Shown here: in pieces, positions 18,289 to 25,836 of the stretch
Layout: the number at the start of each line of letters is the position of its first letter
Position numbering within the stretch: position 1 is the stretch's first letter
Notes under the pieces: generated by a model
What the model was told of the DNA's origin: nothing
What the model saw: only the letters and a program-made list of their open reading frames with translations
Databases searched by the model: none
Position numbers and translations under genes: made by a program
Assembly (NCBI GenBank): GCA_905233725.1
Contig: CAJOEM010000002.1
Span: 34,913-98,912, forward strand
From: an uncultured Synergistales bacterium
GTDB lineage: Bacteria; Synergistota; Synergistia; Synergistales; Aminobacteriaceae
Direction of reading: 5' to 3'
DNA: 64,000 nucleotides

Positions 18289-19139
18289 GAATTTCTCCTG
18301 AGATTATTTATCACAACTCGAATATTACTCGCAATTTCCGAAGCTGACACGCCATCAATCCCGAATTTTTTCCGAAGCAAATCACCTGACATTCCGTGAA
18401 CACTCGCGCCTAAATACGCAGCTTTAACCGGTTCAAGCCCCATCGCCAGAAATGCTCCGATACAGCCTGCCAAAACATCGCCGGAACCAGGAACGGATAA
18501 TTCAGCACCACCGTAAATTACGCGAAAAATTTCATCGCAATCGCAGGACTTGATTAACGTGACGTGACCTTTCAAAACTGCGCAGCCCCATTTTCTCGCA
18601 AGTTCGACAACAGCAGCTTCTCGATTAGCGTGTATTTCTTCCGGAGTGATTCGCAATAATCTGGCAGCTTCTCCTTCATGTGGAGTTATCACGGAATCTC
18701 TGCGCAATGACAAATTTTCCTGATTCTCAGCAAGCGCGAATAATCCGTCGCCGTCGATCAAAATTTTTCGCGGGTAATCTTGCCAGATCTTCACGATGAA
18801 TTCCTGAGCATTTTCCGAACGTTCGAGCCCCATTCCGGCAATCATCGCGTGAGAATTGTTTTTCGCACTCAGAACGTAATCAGACCATTTAGATTTCGCA
18901 TCTTCAATATCATCTTCAATCCTAAAGACAATCTCCGGAAATTTCGCCGCACAAGCTGAACACGCAAAATTATTCGACAAAAGCGTAACAACTCCTGCAC
19001 CAGTTCTCAACGCCGACAAACAACTCAACGCAGGCGCACCCGGGTAATGCTTCGAGCCACCTGCGACTAATAATCTGCCACGATCGCCCTTGTGCATTTC
19101 AGACGAACGTTGCGGCAACAAGTTCTTAATTAACAGCAT
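18285..19139 (-). CDS. nnrD: ADP/ATP-dependent NAD(P)H-hydrate dehydratase (stand-alone NnrD domain)
   Basis: 284-aa ribokinase-like enzyme that repairs hydrated NAD(P)H. Visible motifs: HKGDRGRLLVAGGSKHYPGA, LRTGAGVVTL, MIAGMGLERS, VITPHEGEAARLL, CAVLKGHVTLI, and the GSGDVLAGCIGAFLA nucleotide/catalytic loop. Many bacteria fuse this to an N-terminal NnrE epimerase; that domain is absent. The start overlaps the end of the dehydrogenase gene by 14 bp. No holo-ACP synthase gene, a common neighbour, is seen. Confidence 0.88.
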   Translation of the reverse strand: MLLIKNLLPQRSSEMHKGDRGRLLVAGGSKHYPGAPALSCLSALRTGAGVVTLLSNNFACSACAAKFPEIVFRIEDDIEDAKSKWSDYVLSAKNNSHAMIAGMGLERSENAQEFIVKIWQDYPRKILIDGDGLFALAENQENLSLRRDSVITPHEGEAARLLRITPEEIHANREAAVVELARKWGCAVLKGHVTLIKSCDCDEIFRVIYGGAELSVPGSGDVLAGCIGAFLAMGLEPVKAAYLGASVHGMSGDLLRKKFGIDGVSASEIASNIRVVINNLRRNS

Positions 19140-20082
19140 TCGGAGGAGTTTCGCCCTTCAAAGCAGCTTCGATATTTTTCACGACCATCATTCCCATAGC
19201 GTTTCGAGTTTCGGGAGTGAGTGAGCCAACGTGAGGCATTAACACAACGTTATCAAGCGTCAGGAATTCCGGATTAATATTCGGTTCGTTGTCGTAAACG
19301 TCGAGACCTGCAGCAGCTATTTCGTGATTTTTCAGCGCGTATATCAATGCGTTTTCGTCAACTACAGGACCTCTGGCAGTGTTAATCAAAATCGCAGTCT
19401 TCTTCATCATGGCAAATTCTCTCGCAGCAATCAAGTGTCTCGTCTCTGGAGTCAGCGGCACGTGCAGCGAAATGAAATCCGAATTTTTCAGCAACTCGTC
19501 AAGCCCGACAAATTTTCCGCCAACATTGTCGAGTTCTGTTGAGTTATGATGCCCGTGATATAAAACTTTCATTCCGAAGCCCAACGCAAGTTTTCGCCCG
19601 AAATTCGCGCCGATTCTGCCAGAGCCGATTATTCCTAAAGTTTTTCCGGTGATGTCAAACGCCCATAATTTCTGATGACCCCAATCGAATTTTTTCTCAC
19701 GAACGCACTTATCGCCTTCCGTAATTCGTCGAGCAGCAGAAAATAGCAGCGCAATTCCTAAATCAGCCGTCGCATCAGTCAAAACATCCGGAGTATTCGT
19801 CACGAAAATATTTCTGGATTTCGCAGCATTCACGTCAATATTATTAAATCCGACAGCAAAGTTCGCGAAGATTTTCAGGTTCGGATTCGCAGCGTTGATT
19901 ATTTCGGCGTTGATCTTGTCATCGAGCATGCACGCGACAGCCTCGTAATTTTTCACAACGTCGAGCAACTCATCGCGCGTCAAAAAACGTTCTTCGGTGT
20001 TCGCATCATAATCGCAAATTTTCCCCAACGCATTCATAACGTCAGGTGGCAAAAGTCGTGTAACAAAAACTTTTTTATTCAC
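19126..20082 (-). CDS. D-isomer-specific 2-hydroxyacid dehydrogenase (glyoxylate/hydroxypyruvate reductase-like)
   Basis: 318-aa NAD(P)-dependent dehydrogenase reducing 2-oxoacids to D-2-hydroxyacids. Rossmann loop GKTLGIIGSGRIGANFGRK near residue 150, catalytic Arg in INTARGPVVDE, Glu region LDVYDNEP, and catalytic His in LMPHVGSLTPETR. Start is GTG at 20082 with GGAG 9 nt upstream. The family name GyaR fits, but glycerate, lactate and hydroxypyruvate specificities cannot be told apart by eye. Confidence 0.88.
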   Translation of the reverse strand: MNKKVFVTRLLPPDVMNALGKICDYDANTEERFLTRDELLDVVKNYEAVACMLDDKINAEIINAANPNLKIFANFAVGFNNIDVNAAKSRNIFVTNTPDVLTDATADLGIALLFSAARRITEGDKCVREKKFDWGHQKLWAFDITGKTLGIIGSGRIGANFGRKLALGFGMKVLYHGHHNSTELDNVGGKFVGLDELLKNSDFISLHVPLTPETRHLIAAREFAMMKKTAILINTARGPVVDENALIYALKNHEIAAAGLDVYDNEPNINPEFLTLDNVVLMPHVGSLTPETRNAMGMMVVKNIEAALKGETPPNAVN

Positions 20083-20084
20083 GG

Positions 20085-20696
20085 CTAATTCTCCGAGATT
20101 TTAATTCGCTTAATTACGACTGGCTCAACAGGGCGATCTGCCGGATCAGTTTTCGTGTGACCGATTGCCTCGACAACTTCCATGCCCTCGATAACGTGAC
20201 CAAAAATCGCATGACGACCATCCAGCCAGGGAGTTTTCACGAGCGTTATGAAGAATTGTGAGCCGCCAGTGTTTGGACCAGCATTCGCCATCGACAAAAT
20301 TCCCGGAGCATTGTGTCGCAAACCTTCGCCGAACTCGTCAGGAATAGTGTAGCCCGGACCGCCTCGACCAGTTCCGGTTGGATCGCCGCCTTGAATCATG
20401 AAATTATCGATTACTCTGTGAAAGATCACGCCGTCATAGAAATTTTTGTTCGCAAGATCCGTGAAATTCTTGACCGTTATTGGCGCAAGGTCTGAGTATA
20501 ATTCGATCTTGAAATTTCCCATGTTCGTCTCAAATTCTGCAATCGGACGTTTGGGTGATTCTTTCTTGGCTGAAGTTTCCGTAACTTTCTTTGGCTGTTT
20601 ATTTTCGGGTTTCTGTTCCTGAGCGAATGCCGAGGCACTCAACAGTGGCAGAAAAACTATTCCCAGAGCCAACACTTCAACAAGTATTTTTCGCAT
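20085..20696 (-). CDS. Secreted cyclophilin-type peptidyl-prolyl cis-trans isomerase
   Basis: 203-aa cyclophilin with a Sec signal peptide (MRKILVEVLALGIVFLPLL..SAFA) and a Lys/Pro/Glu-rich linker before the catalytic domain. Core motifs: NFTDLANKNFYDGVIFHRVI, FMIQGGDPTGTGRGGPGY, FGEGLRHN, GSQFFITL and LDGRHAIFGHVI. It should act in the periplasm. ATG at 20696 is chosen because AAGGA lies 10 nt upstream and it gives a standard signal peptide; the upstream region repeats TTTTTGAAAGGA. It is a separate small enzyme, not fused to other domains. Confidence 0.92.
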   Translation of the reverse strand: MRKILVEVLALGIVFLPLLSASAFAQEQKPENKQPKKVTETSAKKESPKRPIAEFETNMGNFKIELYSDLAPITVKNFTDLANKNFYDGVIFHRVIDNFMIQGGDPTGTGRGGPGYTIPDEFGEGLRHNAPGILSMANAGPNTGGSQFFITLVKTPWLDGRHAIFGHVIEGMEVVEAIGHTKTDPADRPVEPVVIKRIKISEN

Positions 20697-20763
20697 ATTA
20701 ACAATTCCTTTCAAAAATCCTTTCAAAAATCAAGATAACACGCGCATATAATATCACGAATAT

Positions 20764-22590
20764 TTATTCAACCGTAACGCTTTTCGCAAGATTTCTTGGT
20801 TTGTCAACGTCTAATTTTCTTGCAACAGCGACGTAATATCCCAACAACTGCAGCGGGATCACTGCCAAAGTCGCTGCAAAGAGTTCTTCTGTCTCTGGAA
20901 TCTGGAACACGAAATCCGCCTCATCTTTCAAAACTTCGCTGCCACGCATCATAATGCACAACAAGAATGCACCACGACTTTTCGCTTCTAACATGTTGCT
21001 GGCAATTTTCGGGAGCAAATTTTTCTGAGTCATGATTCCGGTTACCAACATGCCGCGTTCGATTAGGCTGATTGGACCATGTTTCATTTCACCGGCTGCG
21101 ATTGCTTCGGAGTGAACGTAGCTGATTTCCTTCATTTTTAGGCTGCCTTCCATTGCGACGGCGTAATCGATATTTCTTCCCAGGTAAAACGCGTTTTGTG
21201 AGTCAACGAATTTTTCCGCGAGTTCTCTGATGCGTTCTTTCTCGTCGAGAATTTCGTCGATTTTCCCGGGTAATTTCTGAATTTCGTCGATGAAGTATTT
21301 ATATTTGGCTTCGTCAATCATGTTTTTTGCGCGCGCGAATTGTACTGCGAGAATGTAGCACGCGATTAATTGCGAACTATAGGCTTTTGTCGTAGCAACT
21401 GCGATCTCAGGGCCAGCGAGTGTGTAGAAGACGCTGTCGGCTTCACGTGCGATTGTGCTTCCGACTACGTTGACGATTGCGAGAGTTTTGATCCCGTGAT
21501 TTTTCGCCAGGCGCATTGCTGCGAGAGTGTCGGCAGTTTCTCCGGATTGGCTGATTATTATTGCGAGAGCGGATTTATCGAGCGGCATTTTCCTGTAGCG
21601 AAATTCCGAAGCTAATTCGATTCGTACCGGAATACCCGTCAAGTCCTCGAGAATATATTGAGCTGCGTAACCTGCGTGATAAGCTGAGCCGCATGCAATA
21701 ACATAAATCTGCGAAATTTTCCGGATTGATTCGTCATCGAGATTGCATTCGGATAAGTCAAATTCGCCATTCTTGAAAACGGATCTGAACGTGTCTTTGA
21801 CGGCTCTGGCTTGTTCGTGAATTTCTTTCATCATGAAGTGTTCGAAGCCGCCGCGTTCTGCAGCCTGTGAATCCCATGTTACGGTGCTTAATTTCTTGTA
21901 TTTAGCGTGACCGGTTTCGTCGAAGAATCTCACGTCATTTTTTTTCAAGCGAACGATTTCGAAATTATCGAGATAATACACTTGGCGCGTGTCCTGCAAA
22001 ATTGCCGAAACGTCCGAAGCCAGGAACGATTCGTCTTTACCCTGACCGGCGATTAACGGCAAATCTTTTCTCACACCCCAAACTTCATCGGGAAAATCTT
22101 TGAACAAAATCACGAAGCAATACGAACCCTCGATTTTTTTTATAGCTTCGGTGATTGCGTTTAACGGGGATTTTGTACGCTTGTAAAAATAATCGAGCAA
22201 TTTTACGGCAGCTTCGGTGTCAGTCTGCGAGTAAAACTTGTAGCCATTCTCGCCCAAAAAACTTTTCAGTTCCTTGTAATTTTCGACGATCCCGTTATGA
22301 ACAGCGACGACGGATTTATCATCGCTCCATAGCGGGTGAGCATTTGTGTCCGATGGTTCGCCGTGAGTTGCCCAGCGTGTGTGACCGATTCCGCAAGTTC
22401 CCGGCAAATTGTTATTAATTTTCTCGCGCAGAGATTTAATTCTGCCTTTGTTTTTGATCACGTTAATATTTTCGCCGTCATTAACCGCCAAGCCTGCTGA
22501 ATCGTAGCCTCTGTATTCGAGTTTTTCCAAACCGTTTAGCAAAATTTCCGCTGATTCGCGATGACCCGTATAACCTAAAATTCCGCACAT
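20764..22590 (-). CDS. glmS: Glutamine--fructose-6-phosphate aminotransferase (isomerizing)
   Basis: 608-aa enzyme making glucosamine-6-phosphate for peptidoglycan and LPS. N-terminal Ntn glutaminase begins at Cys2 (MCGILGYTGHR); GHTRWATHGEPSDTNAHP and the second-half SIS domains (SQSGETADTLAAMR, GRNIDYAVAMEGSLKMKEISY) follow, ending KSVTVE. AGGAGG lies upstream of the ATG. The short 5' region has no room for a glmS ribozyme. First gene of a long minus-strand run, divergent from hinT. Confidence 0.96.
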   Translation of the reverse strand: MCGILGYTGHRESAEILLNGLEKLEYRGYDSAGLAVNDGENINVIKNKGRIKSLREKINNNLPGTCGIGHTRWATHGEPSDTNAHPLWSDDKSVVAVHNGIVENYKELKSFLGENGYKFYSQTDTEAAVKLLDYFYKRTKSPLNAITEAIKKIEGSYCFVILFKDFPDEVWGVRKDLPLIAGQGKDESFLASDVSAILQDTRQVYYLDNFEIVRLKKNDVRFFDETGHAKYKKLSTVTWDSQAAERGGFEHFMMKEIHEQARAVKDTFRSVFKNGEFDLSECNLDDESIRKISQIYVIACGSAYHAGYAAQYILEDLTGIPVRIELASEFRYRKMPLDKSALAIIISQSGETADTLAAMRLAKNHGIKTLAIVNVVGSTIAREADSVFYTLAGPEIAVATTKAYSSQLIACYILAVQFARAKNMIDEAKYKYFIDEIQKLPGKIDEILDEKERIRELAEKFVDSQNAFYLGRNIDYAVAMEGSLKMKEISYVHSEAIAAGEMKHGPISLIERGMLVTGIMTQKNLLPKIASNMLEAKSRGAFLLCIMMRGSEVLKDEADFVFQIPETEELFAATLAVIPLQLLGYYVAVARKLDVDKPRNLAKSVTVE

Positions 22591-22637
22591 GAAAAAAAAT
22601 TCCTCCTGAAAATATTTATTATTAGTAATTTATCACG

Positions 22638-22666
22638 TTGAGAATAAAAAATTTATGCTGTAGAAT
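22638..22666 (+). promoter_or_regulatory. Promoter for hinT-rpsU
   Basis: TTGAGA (22638-22643) and TAGAAT (22661-22666) with a 17-bp spacer, about 40 bp before the hinT start. It lies in the 117-bp divergent region shared with glmS. Confidence 0.6.
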
Positions 22667-22707
22667 TACGTGTATATTTTAACTGAGAAGAGGAGGTACT
22701 GAAAATT

Positions 22708-23052
22708 ATGAAAGACGAAAATTGCATCTTCTGCAAGATAGCAGACGGAAAAATCCCCACCGAAAAAATTTTCGAGAACGATAAAGTTGTTGCTTTTCGC
22801 GATATTGATCCGCAAGCACCGACTCACGTTCTGGTGATCCCGCGGGAACATTTCGCGTCCTCCTCTCAAGTTGAAGATGATTCAATTTTTGGGGATTTAG
22901 TGGGAAGTGCTGTGAAAATTGCGAAGGATCTTGGTCTTGACGAGTCAGGTTATCGAATGGTAATCAACACTGGCAAACAAGGCGGACAAAGTGTTCCCCA
23001 CCTTCATCTGCACTTACTCGCAGGGAGAAATCTCGGCTGGCCTCCGGGTTAA
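22708..23052 (+). CDS. hinT: HIT family purine nucleoside phosphoramidase
   Basis: 114-aa HIT protein (HinT/PKCI-like). N-terminal CIFCKIADGKIPTEKI with a CxxC pair, then VAFRDIDPQAPTHVLVIPREH, and the catalytic histidine triad in VPHLHLHLLAGR. Normal length with a short GWPPG end. GAGGAGG precedes the ATG by ~10 nt. It is followed by rpsU, a common arrangement. Confidence 0.93.
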   Translation: MKDENCIFCKIADGKIPTEKIFENDKVVAFRDIDPQAPTHVLVIPREHFASSSQVEDDSIFGDLVGSAVKIAKDLGLDESGYRMVINTGKQGGQSVPHLHLHLLAGRNLGWPPG

Positions 23053-23100
23053 GTCCGGGAATTTCTTGTAAGAGAAACCGAAGGGAGGGAGATTGTAATC

Positions 23101-23298
23101 ATGACAACAGTTACACGCAAAGAAGGAGAGTCTCTTGAAGACACTTTGAGACGTTTCAAGCGTGAAGTAGCAAGAGTTGGAACTCTTCGTGAGGCACGAC
23201 GACGCGAGCATTACGAGAAACCAAGCGATGCAAAGAAAATTAAACGCGCAGAAGCTGCCCGCAAACGCAAAAGTATGCGCCACAGGAACGCAGGCTAA
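23101..23298 (+). CDS. rpsU: 30S ribosomal protein S21
   Basis: 65-aa, very basic ribosomal protein with the S21 pattern [16 protein letters not shown], then [14 protein letters not shown] and a Lys/Arg tail ([12 protein letters not shown]). GGAGGGAG lies upstream of the ATG. It sits between hinT and yqeY, a conserved order, and is followed by an intrinsic terminator. Confidence 0.95.
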   Translation: MTTVTRKEGESLEDTLRRFKREVARVGTLREARRREHYEKPSDAKKIKRAEAARKRKSMRHRNAG

Positions 23299-23318
23299 TA
23301 TTTTTTAACGAAAACTTG

Positions 23319-23352
23319 ACTGGGAGCTTGTAACAACGGCTTCCAGTTTTTA
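23319..23352 (+). terminator. Intrinsic terminator after rpsU
   Basis: ACTGGGAGC pairs with GCTTCCAGT (nine pairs, one G-U), followed by TTTTT. Located between rpsU and yqeY, so yqeY probably needs read-through or its own promoter. Confidence 0.7.
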
Positions 23353-23401
23353 ATTTGAACTGATTGAACTGAGCGAAATTTTTCAGGAGGAATTTATTTA
23401 C

Positions 23402-23854
23402 ATGCCACTAACACAAAAAATCGCCGACGATCTCAAACAAGCTATGAAAGAACGTTCTGAGCCAAAACTCTCGACGTTACGAATGCTGAAGTCTGAGCTG
23501 CAAAAATTACAGGCAGACAAAGGACGCAGCTTTGAAATCACGGACGACGATGTCTATTCAGTTATTAAACGTTTGATCAAACAACGCAAAGAAGCAGCCG
23601 AACAATATGCCGCCGGTGGAGCAGCTGACCGCGCAAAATCCGAGTTGGCAGAAATCGAAATTCTCGAGCCGTACCTGCCAAAACAAATGGACGATTCGCA
23701 ACTCGAGAAAATCATCTCAGACGCAGCAGCCGAAATTAACGCCTCGTCACCGAAAGACATGGGCAAACTGATGAAAGCTGTAATGCCAAAACTCGCCGGT
23801 CAAGCTGACGGTTCACGAGTGAAAGACAAAGTCATTGCGTTCCTGAACAGGTAA
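23402..23854 (+). CDS. yqeY: GatB/YqeY domain-containing protein
   Basis: 150-aa protein related to the C-terminal tail domain of GatB, with a proposed tRNA-amidation-like or tRNA-binding role that is not established. The YqeY pattern is visible: DLKQAMKERSEPKLSTLRML, then VIKRLIKQRKEAAEQY, ILEPYLPKQM and DMGKLMKAVMPKLAGQADG. CAGGAGG precedes the ATG by 11 nt. The full GatCAB operon lies ~21 kb downstream. Confidence 0.92.
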   Translation: MPLTQKIADDLKQAMKERSEPKLSTLRMLKSELQKLQADKGRSFEITDDDVYSVIKRLIKQRKEAAEQYAAGGAADRAKSELAEIEILEPYLPKQMDDSQLEKIISDAAAEINASSPKDMGKLMKAVMPKLAGQADGSRVKDKVIAFLNR

Positions 23855-23861
23855 TTTGCGC

Positions 23862-23899
23862 AAAAAAAAATCGAGCCGGAGTGTGGAGTGCTCCGGTTC
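23862..23899 (-). terminator. Intrinsic terminator of the predicted small RNA
   Basis: GAACCGGAG / CTCCGGCTC stem (complement of 23873-23899) followed on the minus strand by nine T residues (complement of 23862-23870). On the plus strand the stem lacks a T tract, so it points leftwards and serves the small RNA. Confidence 0.7.
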
Positions 23900-24018
23900 G
23901 TCGTGTATTATAAAGTGAAAGGCAAACTAAGAAAAGTTTAGATTTGAAATGGAAGCGGTGAACTAAATACTTTCTAAGATAATTGAAATCTGGATAAATA
24001 TTTAACTTAATCACCGGC
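23862..24018 (-). ncRNA. Predicted small RNA of ~150 nt, unknown family
   Basis: The minus strand of this gap has a complete transcription unit with no coding gene. A near-consensus promoter is followed at ~24017 by a long hairpin (CGGTGA at 24016-24011 pairs with TCACCG at 23961-23956; inside it TAAATA/TATTTA and AGAT/ATCT also pair). A second hairpin follows (AAACT/AGTTT around 23939-23924), then a GC-rich terminator stem and nine T residues. Size and layout suit a structured regulatory RNA; 6S RNA would fit by size but its closing-stem architecture is not evident. A 60-codon frame on the same strand crosses the terminator and is not convincing. Confidence 0.5.
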
Positions 24019-24023
24019 GCGAG

Positions 24024-24052
24024 ATTGTATAACTAAAATTTTTATTTGTCAA
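24024..24052 (-). promoter_or_regulatory. Promoter of the predicted small RNA
   Basis: Minus-strand TTGACA (complement of 24047-24052) and TACAAT (complement of 24024-24029, within TATACAAT) separated by exactly 17 bp. One of the best sigma-70 type matches in the window, pointing away from the aldo/keto reductase gene. Confidence 0.65.
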
Positions 24053-24089
24053 ATTTATAGCAAATTTAGAACGGAGAATTTTTTCGAAA

Positions 24090-24932
24090 ATGCAACAAGA
24101 AACTTTCAAATTATCGAACGGGCTCAAATTTCCAAAAATCGGCTTCGGAACTTACAAAACAACACTCAACAACGACGCGGAAATCATAGAACTCGCAATC
24201 AAATCCGGCTACAAATATTTCGACACGGCTTCATTCTATGGCAACGAACAATTCATCGCTCAGGCAATCGCGAATTCCGGAATCTCTCGTAAAGAAATTT
24301 TTCTCGCGTCAAAACTCTGGAAAAGCGAAATGGGCTACGAAAATGCAAAACACGCTCTCGAACAAACGCTGCGAAATCTTGGGACGGATTACTTGGACCT
24401 GTACATGATCCACTGGCCCAGACCTGATTTAAAAGCCGATTGGAAGCGAATCGACATCGAAACTTGGCGCGCAATGCAGGAATTTTACGAATCCGGCAAA
24501 GTCCGCGCGATTGGCCTGAGTAATTTTCTGCCGCATCACATCGAGAATATAATCCAGAATTGCGAGATCAAACCCATGGTCAACCAACTCGAAATTCACC
24601 CGGGTCACACGCAAGAATCAGCCGTGAATTATTGCAAGGCTCATGATATTCTCGTGCAAGCCTGGAGCCCGATTGGACGCGCTAGAGTTCTGAACGACGA
24701 ATTGATTCTCGAACTTGCGGAAAAATATCAAGCCTCACCAGCACAAATCTGCGTGAAATTCTGCGTGCAAAAAAATATCATGCCGCTGCCGAAATCATCA
24801 AATCCCGAACGTATGCGCGAAAATCTCGAAAGTCTGAACGTGAATATTTCTCAGGAGGATTTCTGGAGACTCGACACAATGCCGCCGTTAGGTTGGGGTG
24901 GTGAACATCCGGATCGCGAACGATTATCATGA
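24090..24932 (+). CDS. Aldo/keto reductase
   Basis: 280-aa NAD(P)H-dependent carbonyl reductase, AKR5-like. Catalytic tetrad visible: Asp and Tyr in YFDTASFYGNE, Lys in SKLWKSEM, His in YMIHWPRP. Further family motifs are GLSNFLPHHIE, VNQLEIHPG and MPLPKSSNPERMRENL. Substrate unknown; relatives reduce 2,5-diketogluconate and small aldehydes. It overlaps the next gene by 4 bp (ATGA). CGGAGA lies ahead of the ATG. Confidence 0.92.
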   Translation: MQQETFKLSNGLKFPKIGFGTYKTTLNNDAEIIELAIKSGYKYFDTASFYGNEQFIAQAIANSGISRKEIFLASKLWKSEMGYENAKHALEQTLRNLGTDYLDLYMIHWPRPDLKADWKRIDIETWRAMQEFYESGKVRAIGLSNFLPHHIENIIQNCEIKPMVNQLEIHPGHTQESAVNYCKAHDILVQAWSPIGRARVLNDELILELAEKYQASPAQICVKFCVQKNIMPLPKSSNPERMRENLESLNVNISQEDFWRLDTMPPLGWGGEHPDRERLS

Positions 24933-25732
24933 TCTTGCGAGCAAATTTTCACACACACACGAATTTCTGTGACGGGAAAAATTCTCCCGAGGAAATGCTC
25001 TTGGCTGCGATTAATCTCGGCTTTACGCACCTGGGATTCTCCGGACACATGGACGCTGATATTAATATGGATTTTGCAAGTTACAAGCGCGAAATTCACC
25101 GTTTACGCGAAAAATATTCCGGGCAAATACAAATTCTCTGCGGAGTTGAGCTTGATAATTTATACGAACTCGACGATCTCGACGCTCGAAAAAATCTGGA
25201 TTACGTAATCGGCTCGACGCATTTCCTGAACGTGAAATACACGCGCCCGCTCTCTGTTGACAACACGCCTGAAGACCTGCAGCTGTTATGCAACGAGTTT
25301 TTCTCCGGAGATTTCTACAAGTTAGCACAAGCATATTACGAACTCGAAGCGCAAATTTTCACGCGAACGAACTGCGATTTTGTCGGACACTTCGATTTGC
25401 TCACGAAATTCAATCACGAGAATATTTTCTTCGACGAGAACGATTCACGCTACAGAAATTCCGCACTCGATGCTCTGGAAATTATTGCGAATCAGGGGAT
25501 CATGCTCGAGATTAACACGCACAATTCACGAATCATGCCAGCAGCTTTCATACTCAAGAGACTGCGCGAACTCAACGGCGAAATAATCATCAACGCCGAC
25601 GCACACAGCACAACACAACTCAACGCGAAATTCCCCGAGGCTATCGAACTTGCGAGAACTTGCGGCTTCGATCACACGAACATACTCGAATTACATGACA
25701 ACGAACTCATTAGGCGACAGATTGCGTTATAA
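24929..25732 (+). CDS. PHP-domain phosphatase, histidinol-phosphatase-like
   Basis: 267-aa PHP metallophosphoesterase of the HisK/HisJ type. Metal-ligand motifs in order: NFHTHTNFCDGKNSPEEM, FSGHMD, CGVELDN, VGHFDLLTKF and INADAHST. Histidinol phosphate is the best-known substrate, but no other his gene is in the window and the partner is an aldo/keto reductase coupled through ATGA, so another phosphate ester is possible. Confidence 0.82.
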   Translation: MILRANFHTHTNFCDGKNSPEEMLLAAINLGFTHLGFSGHMDADINMDFASYKREIHRLREKYSGQIQILCGVELDNLYELDDLDARKNLDYVIGSTHFLNVKYTRPLSVDNTPEDLQLLCNEFFSGDFYKLAQAYYELEAQIFTRTNCDFVGHFDLLTKFNHENIFFDENDSRYRNSALDALEIIANQGIMLEINTHNSRIMPAAFILKRLRELNGEIIINADAHSTTQLNAKFPEAIELARTCGFDHTNILELHDNELIRRQIAL

Positions 25733-25744
25733 AATTGCTTAGAG

Positions 25745-25772
25745 TTGACAATTCATAAATATTTGCTATTAT
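25745..25772 (+). promoter_or_regulatory. Promoter for glnN
   Basis: Perfect TTGACA (25745-25750), 16-bp spacer, TATTAT (25767-25772). It lies about 65 bp before the glutamine synthetase start. Confidence 0.6.
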
Positions 25773-25836
25773 ACACGCGAATTAAGCAGAAATATTTGCG
25801 AAAAACTTGCTTATGAAAATCAAAGGAGTGTATATT

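Noticed and set aside
22591-22707. Possible glmS ribozyme or riboswitch upstream of glmS
   Set aside because: The divergent gap is only 117 bp, AT-rich, and shows promoter-like elements but no ribozyme core.
23832-24014. 60-codon minus-strand frame over the predicted small RNA
   Set aside because: It runs through the terminator stem and into yqeY, has no ribosome binding site, and its composition looks random; the RNA explanation fits better.
23862-24018. Calling the small RNA 6S RNA
   Set aside because: Length fits but the two ends do not form an obvious closing stem with a central bubble; a covariance search would be needed.
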